64,000 bases of DNA from Syntrophales bacterium (GTDB taxonomy: Bacteria > Desulfobacterota > Syntrophia > Syntrophales > UBA8958): the NCBI GenBank assembly GCA_026416455.1, contig JAOAFE010000003.1, forward strand, positions 173,566-237,565. The letters are read 5' to 3'. The notes under the pieces were generated by a model. The model saw nothing but the letters and a program-made list of their open reading frames with translations, searched no databases and was not told where the DNA came from. Position 1 is the stretch's first letter. Each line of letters begins with the position of its first letter. Shown here piece by piece: positions 7,621 to 15,484 of the stretch. The position numbers and the translations under genes were made by a program.

Positions 7621-8440
7621 CGGGTTCCTCTTTCACTATATAAGCAGCCATTTTTCCTTTGGCTTTAAGGGCAATTTTTCCTCTCGGTTCAAATGAAAAT
7701 TTTCCCCGAGATTGAAGATAGGTAGACTCAGAAACGTTAATTCGGCTAGGTATACCAGCGGATTCGAAGCGAGCCGCTATGTTGACATCATCACCAAAAA
7801 CGTCAAATTGCATCCTTTCTTTCCCCACAACCCCACCGATTACCCGGCCGCTGTGTATGCCAATTCTCATTTCCACGTCTTCTCCCAGTGATTCATTTAT
7901 TTCTCTAAGTGAACGCAGGATTTCTTGGGCGCTCTCAATCGCTCTTTCAGCATGATTCGAGAGGGGTACTGGAGCACCAAAGACTGCCATATAGGCGTCG
8001 CCTATCGTTTTTATCTTATTACCACCCTTCATATTTACGATCGCATCAATTCTCTGGAACAGTATATCGAGAAAATTGATCAATTCCTCATGAGTTTTCC
8101 TTTCGGCGAGTTTGGTAAATCCCACGAGGTCGGAAAAAAGAATGGTGCAGTCGAAAAAACGAGGACTATAGTGGCCAAAACTTTTTATTTCTTCTACAAC
8201 AGGGGAAGGAAGGGTATTTTTAAGAAGGGAATCGACTCTCTTCTCAAGCTCTACGTAACCGGCAATCAGCTCCTTGAGGAGACGCTTCTGTAAATAGTCG
8301 TCTTGCGTACGGGAAAAGGAATTTAGATATTCTATCAATAGGGCATTTCTTGTTTCGTCATCCTCTACGATACGGCAAAATTCTGGGCTAATGAGATTTC
8401 CATCTACCATCTTTTGGCTTTCGATTGGATTTTTAAACAA
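7598..8440 (-). CDS. Class III adenylate/guanylate cyclase
   Basis: The protein has 280 aa. An N-terminal helical segment (residues 1-70) leads into a coiled-coil linker ending near LPSPVVEEI, then a complete class III catalytic domain. Metal-binding Asp residues are in FSDLVGF and TIGDAYMAVFG. Lys in NKIKTIGD and Asp in VFGDDVN match adenine-specific positions, and N-x3-R is in VNIAARFE, so cAMP is the likely product. There is no membrane segment. The TTG start at 8440 has GGAG eight bases upstream, but a possible promoter (8442-8471) would start transcription inside the ORF, making ATG 8410 a real alternative. It overlaps the downstream ODP gene, suggesting control by oxygen or redox. Confidence 0.85.
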   Translation of the reverse strand: MFKNPIESQKMVDGNLISPEFCRIVEDDETRNALLIEYLNSFSRTQDDYLQKRLLKELIAGYVELEKRVDSLLKNTLPSPVVEEIKSFGHYSPRFFDCTILFSDLVGFTKLAERKTHEELINFLDILFQRIDAIVNMKGGNKIKTIGDAYMAVFGAPVPLSNHAERAIESAQEILRSLREINESLGEDVEMRIGIHSGRVIGGVVGKERMQFDVFGDDVNIAARFESAGIPSRINVSESTYLQSRGKFSFEPRGKIALKAKGKMAAYIVKEEPGVREEKL

Positions 8441-8441
8441 A

Positions 8442-8471
8442 AGAATATCTCCATAGACCTATCCTTGTCAA
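8442..8471 (-). promoter_or_regulatory. Possible promoter of the cyclase-ODP operon
   Basis: On the minus strand a perfect TTGACA (8471-8466) is followed after 18 nt by TATTCT (8447-8442). Transcription would begin near 8435, just after the TTG start codon, which favours the ATG at 8410 or indicates that the promoter call is wrong. Confidence 0.35.
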
Positions 8472-8482
8472 GGAAAGCCATT

Positions 8483-8511
8483 AAAAAAGGGGGATTCCAA
8501 TTGACCCCCCC
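8483..8511 (-). terminator. Intrinsic terminator after atpB
   Basis: On the minus strand the stem GGGGGGTCAATTGG / AATCCCCC is followed by TTTTTT (complement of 8483-8488). It lies 20 nt past the atpB stop codon and separates the Fo genes from the cyclase-ODP operon. Confidence 0.75.
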
Positions 8512-8530
8512 TTGAAGCACAAGCTAGCGA

Positions 8531-9190
8531 TCAATGATGTTCTTCCATGGCACCGGCAATATACATCATGGAAAGGAGCATGAAGACCAAGGTCTGGATG
8601 AAACATACGAATAATTTTAATACTAACACGGGAAGCGGTACGAGAAGAGGCACCAAAAAGGCAATGACGAGTAGCACGATATGACCACCTTCGATGTTAC
8701 CGAAAAGACGGAAGGTAAGGGATACGGGACGTGCGATATGGCTTACTAGTTCAATAGGGATCATGATCGGGGCAAGCCATGGGCTCGGGCCTACAAATTG
8801 TTTTAAATATTTTATCCCATGGACCTTAACACCGACGATATGAGTAAGAAAGAACACGATGAGTGCCATCGCCAGGTTGGTGTTGAGATTCGCCGTCGGT
8901 GAGTCAAAACCCGGGATGAGGCCAAGCACGTTGGATGTGAAGATGAAAAGACCAATGGTGGCAATGAGAGCGAAAAATCTTTTTCCTTCCGGGCCCATAG
9001 TATCAACGAGCAAATTATGCAGAGCTTCTACCACAACTTCCATTACGTTTTGGGCTGAGCCTGGTTTCACATTAAGACGTCTCGTCGCTAAAAATGAAAT
9101 CAGAATGAGAAAGAGCATCACTAACCATGTATAGCTCACATGAATAGGTATGGACGGGAAGGCAAGCTGCAAAAAAGACAAGGCATGCAT
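8531..9190 (-). CDS. atpB: F-type ATP synthase subunit a
   Basis: This 219-aa, highly hydrophobic protein has about five to six membrane segments. The essential stator Arg is in the [17 protein letters not shown] helix, followed by a C-terminal helix pair with [16 protein letters not shown]. These are hallmarks of Fo subunit a, which forms the ion half-channels against the c-ring. The start has a GGAGG site nine bases upstream. It is the last gene of atpZ-atpI-atpB, two bases after atpI, and is followed by a strong terminator. The usual downstream partner atpE is not here; a c-subunit gene lies 5 kb away on the opposite strand. Confidence 0.93.
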   Translation of the reverse strand: MHALSFLQLAFPSIPIHVSYTWLVMLFLILISFLATRRLNVKPGSAQNVMEVVVEALHNLLVDTMGPEGKRFFALIATIGLFIFTSNVLGLIPGFDSPTANLNTNLAMALIVFFLTHIVGVKVHGIKYLKQFVGPSPWLAPIMIPIELVSHIARPVSLTFRLFGNIEGGHIVLLVIAFLVPLLVPLPVLVLKLFVCFIQTLVFMLLSMMYIAGAMEEHH

Positions 9191-9192
9191 TT

Positions 9193-9588
9193 TTAATTGA
9201 CCTCCTCAGGGCAGTTTTTTTTTGCCGTAAGTACAATGGCAGTGAGAATAAAGTTAATGAGCAGGATGGAAAGTCCAATCAAAAGTCCTATTATGTTCAG
9301 AAACTGGGCTTTTATGATGAAGTATAGGATCACCGCCGTCACACCAAATCTAATATAATATTTGAACATAACACGCGACTTGGCGCGCTCATTCAGTTTA
9401 CGGAAGATCTTTCTTAAATCATGCTTTAGCCAATAGAAATTGAGAATGCTGATGAGACCCCCAACTATGACCCCCAGAGTGAAAGCGTCCGACATGAACA
9501 GGAAACTCAAAAGGGTCAAACTTCCGAGGATTATCCAGCTTGAAAGATCAAGCCTTCTGAGGAAGGGGTCTTTTTCTATGAGGCTCAC
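9193..9588 (-). CDS. atpI: ATP synthase subunit I (AtpI-like)
   Basis: This 131-aa protein has four predicted membrane segments, starting near [16 protein letters not shown] and ending in a hydrophobic pair around [18 protein letters not shown], with the [18 protein letters not shown] loop typical of the ATP synthase I family. Family members sit upstream of atpB and help assemble the c-ring. The GTG start has GGTGA upstream. The gene start overlaps the 3' end of atpZ by 41 nt and its stop is two bases before atpB. The assignment rests on topology and position more than on catalytic motifs. Confidence 0.75.
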   Translation of the reverse strand: MSLIEKDPFLRRLDLSSWIILGSLTLLSFLFMSDAFTLGVIVGGLISILNFYWLKHDLRKIFRKLNERAKSRVMFKYYIRFGVTAVILYFIIKAQFLNIIGLLIGLSILLINFILTAIVLTAKKNCPEEVN

Positions 9589-9820
9589 TTTTCACCGACC
9601 GGATGATATTTTCCTCATCTTTAAAGTGCTTCTTAATGAGCGTATATAGGCTTCTAAAGCCTGCCGCAATACCCATAAGCAGGAAGAGGAATGTGAAAAA
9701 AGGCGAGGTTCCCATTTGATTGTCCAGCCATCGGCCGAAAAACAAACCGCCAAAGATGGCAAGGACCATGGCGAAACCCACACTCGATGCATAAGCCAGA
9801 TTATTATAATTTTTTTTCAT
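9548..9820 (-). CDS. atpZ: AtpZ/AtpI-family small membrane protein
   Basis: This 90-aa protein has two membrane helices separated by a short loop, with the conserved patterns VGFAMVLAIFGGLFFGRWLD and FLFLLMGIAAGFRSLY. These match the AtpZ/AtpQ-type proteins encoded first in many bacterial atp operons, thought to aid Mg2+ handling or Fo assembly. The basic C-terminal tail ends in [10 protein letters not shown]. It is the promoter-proximal gene of this Fo cluster. Function is known only in outline for the family. Confidence 0.75.
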   Translation of the reverse strand: MKKNYNNLAYASSVGFAMVLAIFGGLFFGRWLDNQMGTSPFFTFLFLLMGIAAGFRSLYTLIKKHFKDEENIIRSVKSEPHRKRPLPQKA

Positions 9821-9911
9821 AATCCGGCACCTCCCTGCCGGGCAGGCTCATACCATTTAAAGTGGGTGAAGTCAACGGTAATTTGCCGCCATAGTTGCAT
9901 CGGATTTTCTC

Positions 9912-10937
9912 TTATGGTGCAATTCCATAAAAATCCAAATACCAATCTACGAATCTTTTGATGCCCTCCTCGATGGGAGTGGAAGGGCGAAAACCTATCT
10001 CTGCCATCAGGTCTGAAACGTCGGCACAGGTGACGGGAACATCCCCCGGCTGCATGGGAAGTAGATTTTTCTTGGCCACTTTGCCTAAGTTTTTTTCGAG
10101 ACATTCAATGAAGGTCAGCAAATCAACGGGAGAGTTATTTCCTATGTTGTATATCCGATAAGGGGCAAAGCTCGAAGCCGGGTCCGGGCACATTCCTGTC
10201 CAGTCGGGGTTGGGAGAGGGAAACTTGCCCATCACCCTTATTACTCCCTCGATGATATCGTCTATATAGGTGAAGTCCCGTTTCATTTCGCCATAGTTAT
10301 ATATATCGATCGGAGATCCTTCGAGAATGGCTCGGGTAAAGATGAAAAGAGCCATGTCCGGACGACCCCAGGGACCGTAGACGGTAAAGAACCTTAAACC
10401 CGTTGACGGGATACCGTAAAGAGCAGCATAGGTATGGGCCATAAGTTCGTTGGCCTTTTTCGTTGCCGCATATAGGCTTATCGGATGGTCTACATTGTCA
10501 TGGACGGAAAAGGGAAAACGCGTGTTGGCACCGTATACTGAACTGGAAGATGCAAAGACGAGATGCTTAACCTGGCTGTGTCGGCACCCCTCGAGAATGT
10601 TGAGGAATCCTTTTAAATTAGAGTCAATATAGGTATGAGGGTGGGTAATGGAATACCGAACTCCCGCTTGGGCTGCCAAATGTACCACTATTTCCGGTCT
10701 TGTTTTTGAGAAAAAATCCATGATCACTTCTGTTTCTGCGATATCGATCCGGTGAAAAGAAAAAGATGGGTACTTCTCTAACCTCTTAAGCCTGGCTTCC
10801 TTCAACCGAACGTCATAGTAAGCATTCAGATTATCCACGCCGAAGACAGAAAATCCCTCTTGAAGTAGTCTCTCACATAGATGATAGCCGATAAAACCTG
10901 CTGCTCCTGTAACGAGAATTGGTTCCGGTAGTGTCAC
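9912..10937 (-). CDS. NAD-dependent epimerase, UDP-glucuronate 4-epimerase type
   Basis: The 341-aa protein is an extended short-chain dehydrogenase. Its N-terminal TGAAGFIGYHLCERL binds NAD, the catalytic YAATK lies near residue 155, and FASSSSVYGAN holds the catalytic Ser/Thr region. Other signatures are TVYGPWGRPDMALF, MKRDFTYIDDIIEGV and YNIGNNSPVDL, all characteristic of the CapI/UDP-glucuronate 4-epimerase subgroup. It starts one base after the stop of a nucleotide-sugar dehydrogenase, so the pair probably makes a UDP-uronic acid and then its C4 epimer for surface polysaccharide. The precise sugar (GlcA or GlcNAcA) cannot be settled from sequence. Confidence 0.85.
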   Translation of the reverse strand: MTLPEPILVTGAAGFIGYHLCERLLQEGFSVFGVDNLNAYYDVRLKEARLKRLEKYPSFSFHRIDIAETEVIMDFFSKTRPEIVVHLAAQAGVRYSITHPHTYIDSNLKGFLNILEGCRHSQVKHLVFASSSSVYGANTRFPFSVHDNVDHPISLYAATKKANELMAHTYAALYGIPSTGLRFFTVYGPWGRPDMALFIFTRAILEGSPIDIYNYGEMKRDFTYIDDIIEGVIRVMGKFPSPNPDWTGMCPDPASSFAPYRIYNIGNNSPVDLLTFIECLEKNLGKVAKKNLLPMQPGDVPVTCADVSDLMAEIGFRPSTPIEEGIKRFVDWYLDFYGIAP

Positions 10938-10938
10938 G

Positions 10939-12258
10939 CTACAACCTCCAGTAAGGGAGACCCAAGTCTTGTACCTCTTTTGGGTCTAATATACCTTTAA
11001 CATCTACTATCACGGGGTGAGCATCCCGACCCCAGCGAGCCATTTCTGTTGGTTTAATTGTTTTATAAAATTCATGTGCGACGGCGACCACAATCCCGTC
11101 TAAATCTTTTACCTCCGATAATACCACTGTTTTTATTCCATACGTTTTATTTATTTCCCTTGGGTCGGCTAAGGGATCGTGCACAAAGACCTTAATACCG
11201 TATCCTTCAAGCTCTTTGACAATGTCTATCACCCTTGTATTTCGGATATCGGTGATGTTTTCTTTAAACGTGAACCCTAAGATTAGAATACGAGCATCCC
11301 GTACCGGTTTTCCTTCGCTTATGAGCATTTTCACCGTCCGTTCGGCCACGTATTTGCCCATATTGTCATTGATCCGTCTGCCCGCTAGTATAACCTCTGG
11401 ATGGTATCCAACCATCTCCGCTTTATAGGTTAGGTAGTAGGGATCGACACCGATGCAGTGGCCACCGACGAGACCGGGTCGGAAAGGAAGAAAGTTCCAC
11501 TTCGTACCCGCGGCTGCCAAGACTTCCAAGGTGTCCAGGCCCAACCGATGGAAAATAATGGCCAGCTCGTTCATCAAGGCGATGTTTAAGTCGCGTTGGA
11601 CGTTTTCGATCACCTTGGCGGCCTCAGCGACTCGAATGGATGATGCCTCAAAGACGCCCGCCTTCACCACTGTACCGTAAATTTGGGTCAAAAAATGTCT
11701 GGTGTGTGGGTCGGAGGCGGATACGATTTTGGTGACATTCTCTAAGGTGTGTTTTTTATCCCCTGGATTAATTCGCTCCGGTGAATATCCGACAGTGAAA
11801 CCGGCACCGAGCCTGAGATTAGATTCCTGTTCCAGAATAGGAACACAAATCTCCTCCGTCACTCCCGGGTAAACGGTAGATTCATATACTACACAAGAAC
11901 CTGTCTGCATCATTTTCCCGACCATGGTAGTTGCGGAGATTAAGGCATTTAGATCGGGAATTTTGGCTGCCGTAACGGGTGTGGGGACGGTTACGATCAA
12001 GAGTCGACATTCCCGTAAGGCCTGGGGATCATTTGTATAAGTGATACTAACTTCTTTTAAATCCGAAGAGCTTAATTCTCCAGTCGTATCTATACCTTGA
12101 GAAAGTTCCAGTAGGCGTTCTTTTTTTATATCGTATCCCGTAACGGAGAAATGGCGCGCCAAATGCACGGCTAAAGGAAGCCCGACATAGCCTAGACCAA
12201 TAATCGCAATTTTCTCCTTTTTTTCTATGAAATCATCGTAATTAAGTCGTATCTCCAT
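10939..12258 (-). CDS. Nucleotide-sugar (UDP-HexNAc) 6-dehydrogenase
   Basis: This 439-aa protein has the UDP-glucose/GDP-mannose dehydrogenase domains in order. The N-terminal Rossmann segment is IAIIGLGYVGLPLAVHLA, the central domain has WNFLPFRPGLVGGHCIGVD with the catalytic Cys, and the C-terminal UDP-binding domain starts at ILILGFTFKENITDIRNT. The PGLVGGHCIGVDPYYL form is typical of the WbpO/TviB/VipA group that oxidises UDP-N-acetylhexosamines to uronic acids. It is coupled to the following 4-epimerase gene. It is therefore likely part of capsule or O-antigen precursor synthesis; no glycosyltransferase of such a cluster is adjacent. Confidence 0.87.
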   Translation of the reverse strand: MEIRLNYDDFIEKKEKIAIIGLGYVGLPLAVHLARHFSVTGYDIKKERLLELSQGIDTTGELSSSDLKEVSITYTNDPQALRECRLLIVTVPTPVTAAKIPDLNALISATTMVGKMMQTGSCVVYESTVYPGVTEEICVPILEQESNLRLGAGFTVGYSPERINPGDKKHTLENVTKIVSASDPHTRHFLTQIYGTVVKAGVFEASSIRVAEAAKVIENVQRDLNIALMNELAIIFHRLGLDTLEVLAAAGTKWNFLPFRPGLVGGHCIGVDPYYLTYKAEMVGYHPEVILAGRRINDNMGKYVAERTVKMLISEGKPVRDARILILGFTFKENITDIRNTRVIDIVKELEGYGIKVFVHDPLADPREINKTYGIKTVVLSEVKDLDGIVVAVAHEFYKTIKPTEMARWGRDAHPVIVDVKGILDPKEVQDLGLPYWRL

Positions 12259-12267
12259 AAATCGGTC

Positions 12268-13548
12268 CTATATCAGATCAACTGCCCGCCGGCAGGCGGC
12301 GATAGTTTTTTCTAAATCATCTGCTGTGTGAGCGATGGAGGTAAACCAGGCTTCGAATTGTGAGGGTGGGGGGTAGATACCTTGACGGATCATTTCTTGG
12401 AAGAATTGTGCATATCTCTTTACATCGGATCGGGCGGCGGAAGCAAAATCCCTCACCTTTTCTTCCGTAAAGAAGATGGTAAACATGGAGCCCATGTGAT
12501 TAATTCGAATAGCAAGGCCCCGGTGGGTGAAGATCTGTTCAATTTCACGGCATAATGTGCCAGTGAAATCCGCGAGGCTGGTGTAGATATCCTTCCTTTC
12601 TCTGAGGATTTGAAGGGTGATCAATCCGGCACACGTGGCAACGGGGTTGCCTGAAAGTGTGCCCGCCTGGTAAACAGGCCCTAAAGGGGCAAGGAGAGAC
12701 ATTATATCCCTTTTTCCCCCCAAGGCACCGATGGGCAAACCTCCACCGATTATCTTGCCCAGGCAGGTTAAATCCGGCGAGATTCCTACCACATTCTGCC
12801 ATCCACCCCAAGTGAATCGAAATCCCGTAATAACTTCGTCAAAGATAAGGAGGATGCCTTTATCCTGCGTTAATCTTCTTAACTCCGGCAGAAACTCTTT
12901 TTCTGGTATGACTACTCCCATATTACCTGCCACTGGCTCTACAATGGCAGCAGCAATGTCATCTCCATGAACGTTTATTATTTCTTTTAAGGTGTTCAAA
13001 TCGTTATAGGGGATGGTTAAGGTAAGTGATGCCACCTCTTCGGGAACACCGGGACAACCGGGGATACCTAGGGTCGCCAAACCCGAACCCGCCCTGGCCA
13101 AAAGAGAATCACTGTGACCATGGTAACATCCTTCAAATTTGAGGATTTTTTTTCGGCCCGTATAAGCCCGAGCTATTCTCAGGGCGGTCATGATTGCTTC
13201 TGTACCGGAATTCACCAGCCTGACCATCTCCATCGAGGGCATGGCTTCCCGAATGAGTTCCGCAAGAATTAGTTCCTGCTCGGTCGGGGCCCCGTAGCTT
13301 AAACCCTTCTCCAGTTGTTTTTTTATCCCTTCTACCACCTGTTTGTAAGCGTGACCCAGGATTAAGGGGCCCCAGGATAGAACGTAATCGATGTATTCTT
13401 TGCCATCGACGTCGTAAATTTTGGATCCCTGACCTCTAGCTATGAAAAGAGGGCCTCCACCCACGGCCGTCCACGCACGAACGGGGCTGTTGACCCCACC
13501 GGGAATTAATTGACTGCTTTTAAAATACAGTTCTTGTGATATTGACAT
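12268..13548 (-). CDS. hemL: Glutamate-1-semialdehyde 2,1-aminomutase
   Basis: The start ATG at 13548 gives MSISQELYFKSSQLIPGG, the usual HemL N-terminus, and has GGGGGA upstream; an extended frame to 13602 is unlikely. The 426-aa fold-type I PLP enzyme has NSGTEAIMTALR for phosphate binding, the catalytic aspartate in LIFDEVITGFR, and the PLP lysine in CLGKIIGGGLPIG. It converts glutamate-1-semialdehyde to 5-aminolevulinate, the committed tetrapyrrole precursor of the C5 pathway. The upstream gene encodes a siroheme decarboxylase subunit, so the pair points to heme or heme d1-like synthesis via siroheme. Confidence 0.95.
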   Translation of the reverse strand: MSISQELYFKSSQLIPGGVNSPVRAWTAVGGGPLFIARGQGSKIYDVDGKEYIDYVLSWGPLILGHAYKQVVEGIKKQLEKGLSYGAPTEQELILAELIREAMPSMEMVRLVNSGTEAIMTALRIARAYTGRKKILKFEGCYHGHSDSLLARAGSGLATLGIPGCPGVPEEVASLTLTIPYNDLNTLKEIINVHGDDIAAAIVEPVAGNMGVVIPEKEFLPELRRLTQDKGILLIFDEVITGFRFTWGGWQNVVGISPDLTCLGKIIGGGLPIGALGGKRDIMSLLAPLGPVYQAGTLSGNPVATCAGLITLQILRERKDIYTSLADFTGTLCREIEQIFTHRGLAIRINHMGSMFTIFFTEEKVRDFASAARSDVKRYAQFFQEMIRQGIYPPPSQFEAWFTSIAHTADDLEKTIAACRRAVDLI

Positions 13549-13609
13549 GTTCCCCCTTTTTCGATGGCGGCAGTTTATAGGTAAAGGTGGTTCGCCTGTC
13601 AATGGTCTT

Positions 13610-14074
13610 TCAAAAGTACCTCATGCTTGTTTTCTTCAGCTCCTCAATCGTTTCAAGGATGATGTAATCACTTATACCACTTGCCTTTACCATTTCTTCT
13701 ATGATGTTTTCTTTTTTCTTCAGTGGGAAGTGAACCATGGTGAAGAGGTTATAGCGATTTAGATACGGTGGTTTGCGTTCGTAGCAGTGGGAAACCCATT
13801 TCTTTTGCGCCAACGCCTTTCCCACTTGATCAATTAATGGGGAAGGTACGGCCCAGACAACGAGGGCGTTTTTATTGTAGCCCACCCTATGGTGTCGAAG
13901 GGCGGCTCCGAACTTTCGCATTAAGCCTTCTTTCTTCCAGCGATAGAGGATCTCCAGTACCTGTTCTTCCTCCATTTGACAGGCCTTCCCCAAGAGGAGA
14001 AAAGGTCTTTTTTCTAAGGGAAAATCATCTTGAAGCAATTTAATCAGAGAAATTTCTTTGGTTGATAGTTTCAT
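13610..14074 (-). CDS. Siroheme decarboxylase subunit (AhbA/AhbB family, Lrp-like)
   Basis: This 154-aa protein begins with an AsnC/Lrp-type winged helix (LSTKEISLIKLLQDDFP, ILYRWKKEGLMRKFGAAL). It then shows GYNKNALVVWAVP and the CYERKPPYLNRYNLFTMVH region found in siroheme decarboxylases AhbA/AhbB and NirD/G/H/L. The start ATG at 14074 is chosen because the ORF upstream of it is not conserved in character. It lies 61 nt upstream of hemL. The enzyme removes acetate carboxyls from siroheme to give didecarboxysiroheme in the alternative heme pathway of sulfate reducers and archaea. I cannot tell AhbA from AhbB; a second subunit is expected elsewhere. General annotation as an AsnC regulator would be misleading. 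Confidence 0.8.
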   Translation of the reverse strand: MKLSTKEISLIKLLQDDFPLEKRPFLLLGKACQMEEEQVLEILYRWKKEGLMRKFGAALRHHRVGYNKNALVVWAVPSPLIDQVGKALAQKKWVSHCYERKPPYLNRYNLFTMVHFPLKKKENIIEEMVKASGISDYIILETIEELKKTSMRYF

Positions 14075-14174
14075 AGATGACTTATAACCCACAATTGATG
14101 AGACGTAAAGAGAGGAAAAATGTTGACAAGCTTTAAGGCCTGTTGTAATTCTCAATTCGAAGTGTTAAGCGGGG

Positions 14175-14180
14175 TATAAT
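14175..14180 (+). promoter_or_regulatory. TATAAT -10 box upstream of atpE
   Basis: A perfect TATAAT lies 90 nt upstream of the atpE start. No good -35 is found 16-18 nt before it; the TTGACA at 14123 is far too distant. It is the only strong promoter-like element in this divergent gap. Confidence 0.4.
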
Positions 14181-14269
14181 TTTCTAAAGAAGGGAGGTGG
14201 GAAAAAAAAGCGGTGGCAAGTGATTTTGACTGGACGATTAACAAAAAACTAAAAGAAGGAGATGAGAAG

Positions 14270-14638
14270 ATGATGAAACGTATCTGTTCGATGATGGTGA
14301 CGTTGTTTATGATGTTTGTCTTGGTACCTGTATTGTATGCAGCAGAGCAAGCAGGTGCCGGCTCAACAGTTGACTATACGAAAGCGATCGTGGTGGGTAT
14401 TTCTCTCTTCGCCGCTGGTATGGTCATGGGTATTGGGACCATCGGTACGGGAATCGGTATGGGTAACGGGTTGAGCGGGGCCACGAATGCCGTAGGCCGT
14501 AATCCGGAAGCCCAGGGTAGAATTCTCCTTACCATGATGGTAGGTCTGGCGATGATCGAGTCGCTCGCTATTTACGCGCTCGTCATTGCATTGGTCATTC
14601 TGTATGCCAATCCGCTGCTCAAGGTGATTGGGGCATAA
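14270..14638 (+). CDS. atpE: F-type ATP synthase subunit c, with N-terminal leader
   Basis: ATG 14270 has AAGGAG eight bases upstream; the longer GTG frame from 14213 lacks support. The 122-aa product has a signal-like leader ending near VLYAA, then two transmembrane helices joined by the polar loop [11 protein letters not shown]. The glycine-rich helix 1 is [18 protein letters not shown]. The ion-binding Glu is in [16 protein letters not shown]. Ser after Glu and Tyr five residues on are seen in Na+ c-rings, but the Gln expected in helix 1 is Met, so H+ use is more likely. The gene is 5 kb from atpB and on the opposite strand, with its own promoter region. Confidence 0.92.
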   Translation: MMKRICSMMVTLFMMFVLVPVLYAAEQAGAGSTVDYTKAIVVGISLFAAGMVMGIGTIGTGIGMGNGLSGATNAVGRNPEAQGRILLTMMVGLAMIESLAIYALVIALVILYANPLLKVIGA

Positions 14639-14663
14639 AAAGGCAAGATAATAATTAGTGGTT

Positions 14664-15053
14664 TCATTCAAGGGAGGGGAGCGTACATCGACTTTCTCTC
14701 CCTTTTTTATTTCTAGCCCGCCTGGCCCGCCTCTCCTTTTGGCGCCTTATTTTTTCCCCTTGGGTAGCTTTTTCTTTTACAGTTCCCATTAGCCATCCTT
14801 CTATTCTATCGAGAAGGATGCGTCTAGCTATAAAACGGTTGAGGCTTTGGGATCTATTGATGCCGCATTTGACGGAAATGCCTGACGGCAAATGGACCAG
14901 GCGCACGCAGGAGGCGCTTTTATTAACTTTTTGTCCTCCAGGGCCAGGGGCATGGATGAAGGTTTCTTTTAGGTCTTTCTCAAAAACCTTCAAAGCGTCC
15001 ATCCGTTCTTTAAGGGCTTTCTCTTTTTCGGGGGAGACTCCAAATTTGCTCAT
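14664..15053 (-). CDS. Peptide chain release factor-like protein (GGQ domain)
   Basis: This 129-aa protein has a single RF-1 domain. APGPGGQKVNKSASCVRL holds the GGQ tripeptide that triggers peptidyl-tRNA hydrolysis, and there is a very basic C-terminal tail (EKIRRQKERRARRARNKKG). It lacks the codon-recognition domains 2 and 4 of RF1/RF2, so it resembles ArfB/YaeJ and the small release-factor-like proteins used in ribosome rescue. It stops 25 nt from the convergent atpE stop and lies two bases after the ACT gene on the same strand. Ribosome rescue is inferred from the family. Confidence 0.8.
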   Translation of the reverse strand: MSKFGVSPEKEKALKERMDALKVFEKDLKETFIHAPGPGGQKVNKSASCVRLVHLPSGISVKCGINRSQSLNRFIARRILLDRIEGWLMGTVKEKATQGEKIRRQKERRARRARNKKGRESRCTLPSLE

Positions 15054-15055
15054 TT

Positions 15056-15484
15056 TTATAGGGCGTATATCTCTTCGCCCACGAAGTTTATCCAGTGTTC
15101 TTTCAAAATAGAGATGGCTTTATCCATCGGCTCACAACCGATGATAACGATGGTCTCTTTACCAATGCGTTCAATGGTGGTGTATATATAATGGATATTT
15201 ACCTCCCCTTCGGCTAGGGGTTTTACGATAGCATTCATCCCTCCAGGGTGAAGCGGTACTTCGACTGCAATGACTGGGGTCACCTCGAAATTAAAGTGGA
15301 AGCTCTTCAAGGTTGTGACCGCCCTTTCTGGATCGTTGACTACAAGCCTCACGGTGCTTTGCTCTTCCGTACTCGCCGCAGAGACGGCCTTAATTTTGAT
15401 ATCCTCCTTATCTAGGATGTCAATAAGACGGCTAAAACTGCCAGGTACATTTTCGAGGATGACGGAAATTTGCGAAACGGCCAT
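15056..15484 (-). CDS. Tandem ACT-domain protein
   Basis: The 142-aa protein contains two ACT domains, the first opening with QISVILENVPGSFSRLIDIL and the second around LHPGGMNAIVKPLAEGEVN and IVIIGCEPMDKAISIL. ACT domains bind amino acids and related small ligands. It overlaps the 2-oxoacid oxidoreductase gamma-subunit gene by one base and is thus the last gene of that operon. It may sense branched-chain or aromatic amino acids to control the ferredoxin oxidoreductase, which is inference. There is no DNA-binding or catalytic domain. Confidence 0.8.
   Translation of the reverse strand: MAVSQISVILENVPGSFSRLIDILDKEDIKIKAVSAASTEEQSTVRLVVNDPERAVTTLKSFHFNFEVTPVIAVEVPLHPGGMNAIVKPLAEGEVNIHYIYTTIERIGKETIVIIGCEPMDKAISILKEHWINFVGEEIYAL

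Noticed and set aside
13549..13602. N-terminal extension of HemL
   Set aside because: The extra 18 residues are not HemL-like; ATG 13548 has a ribosome site and gives the typical N-terminus.
14123..14180. TTGACA with TATAAT upstream of atpE as a complete promoter
   Set aside because: The boxes are 46 nt apart; only the TATAAT is kept as a lone -10 candidate.
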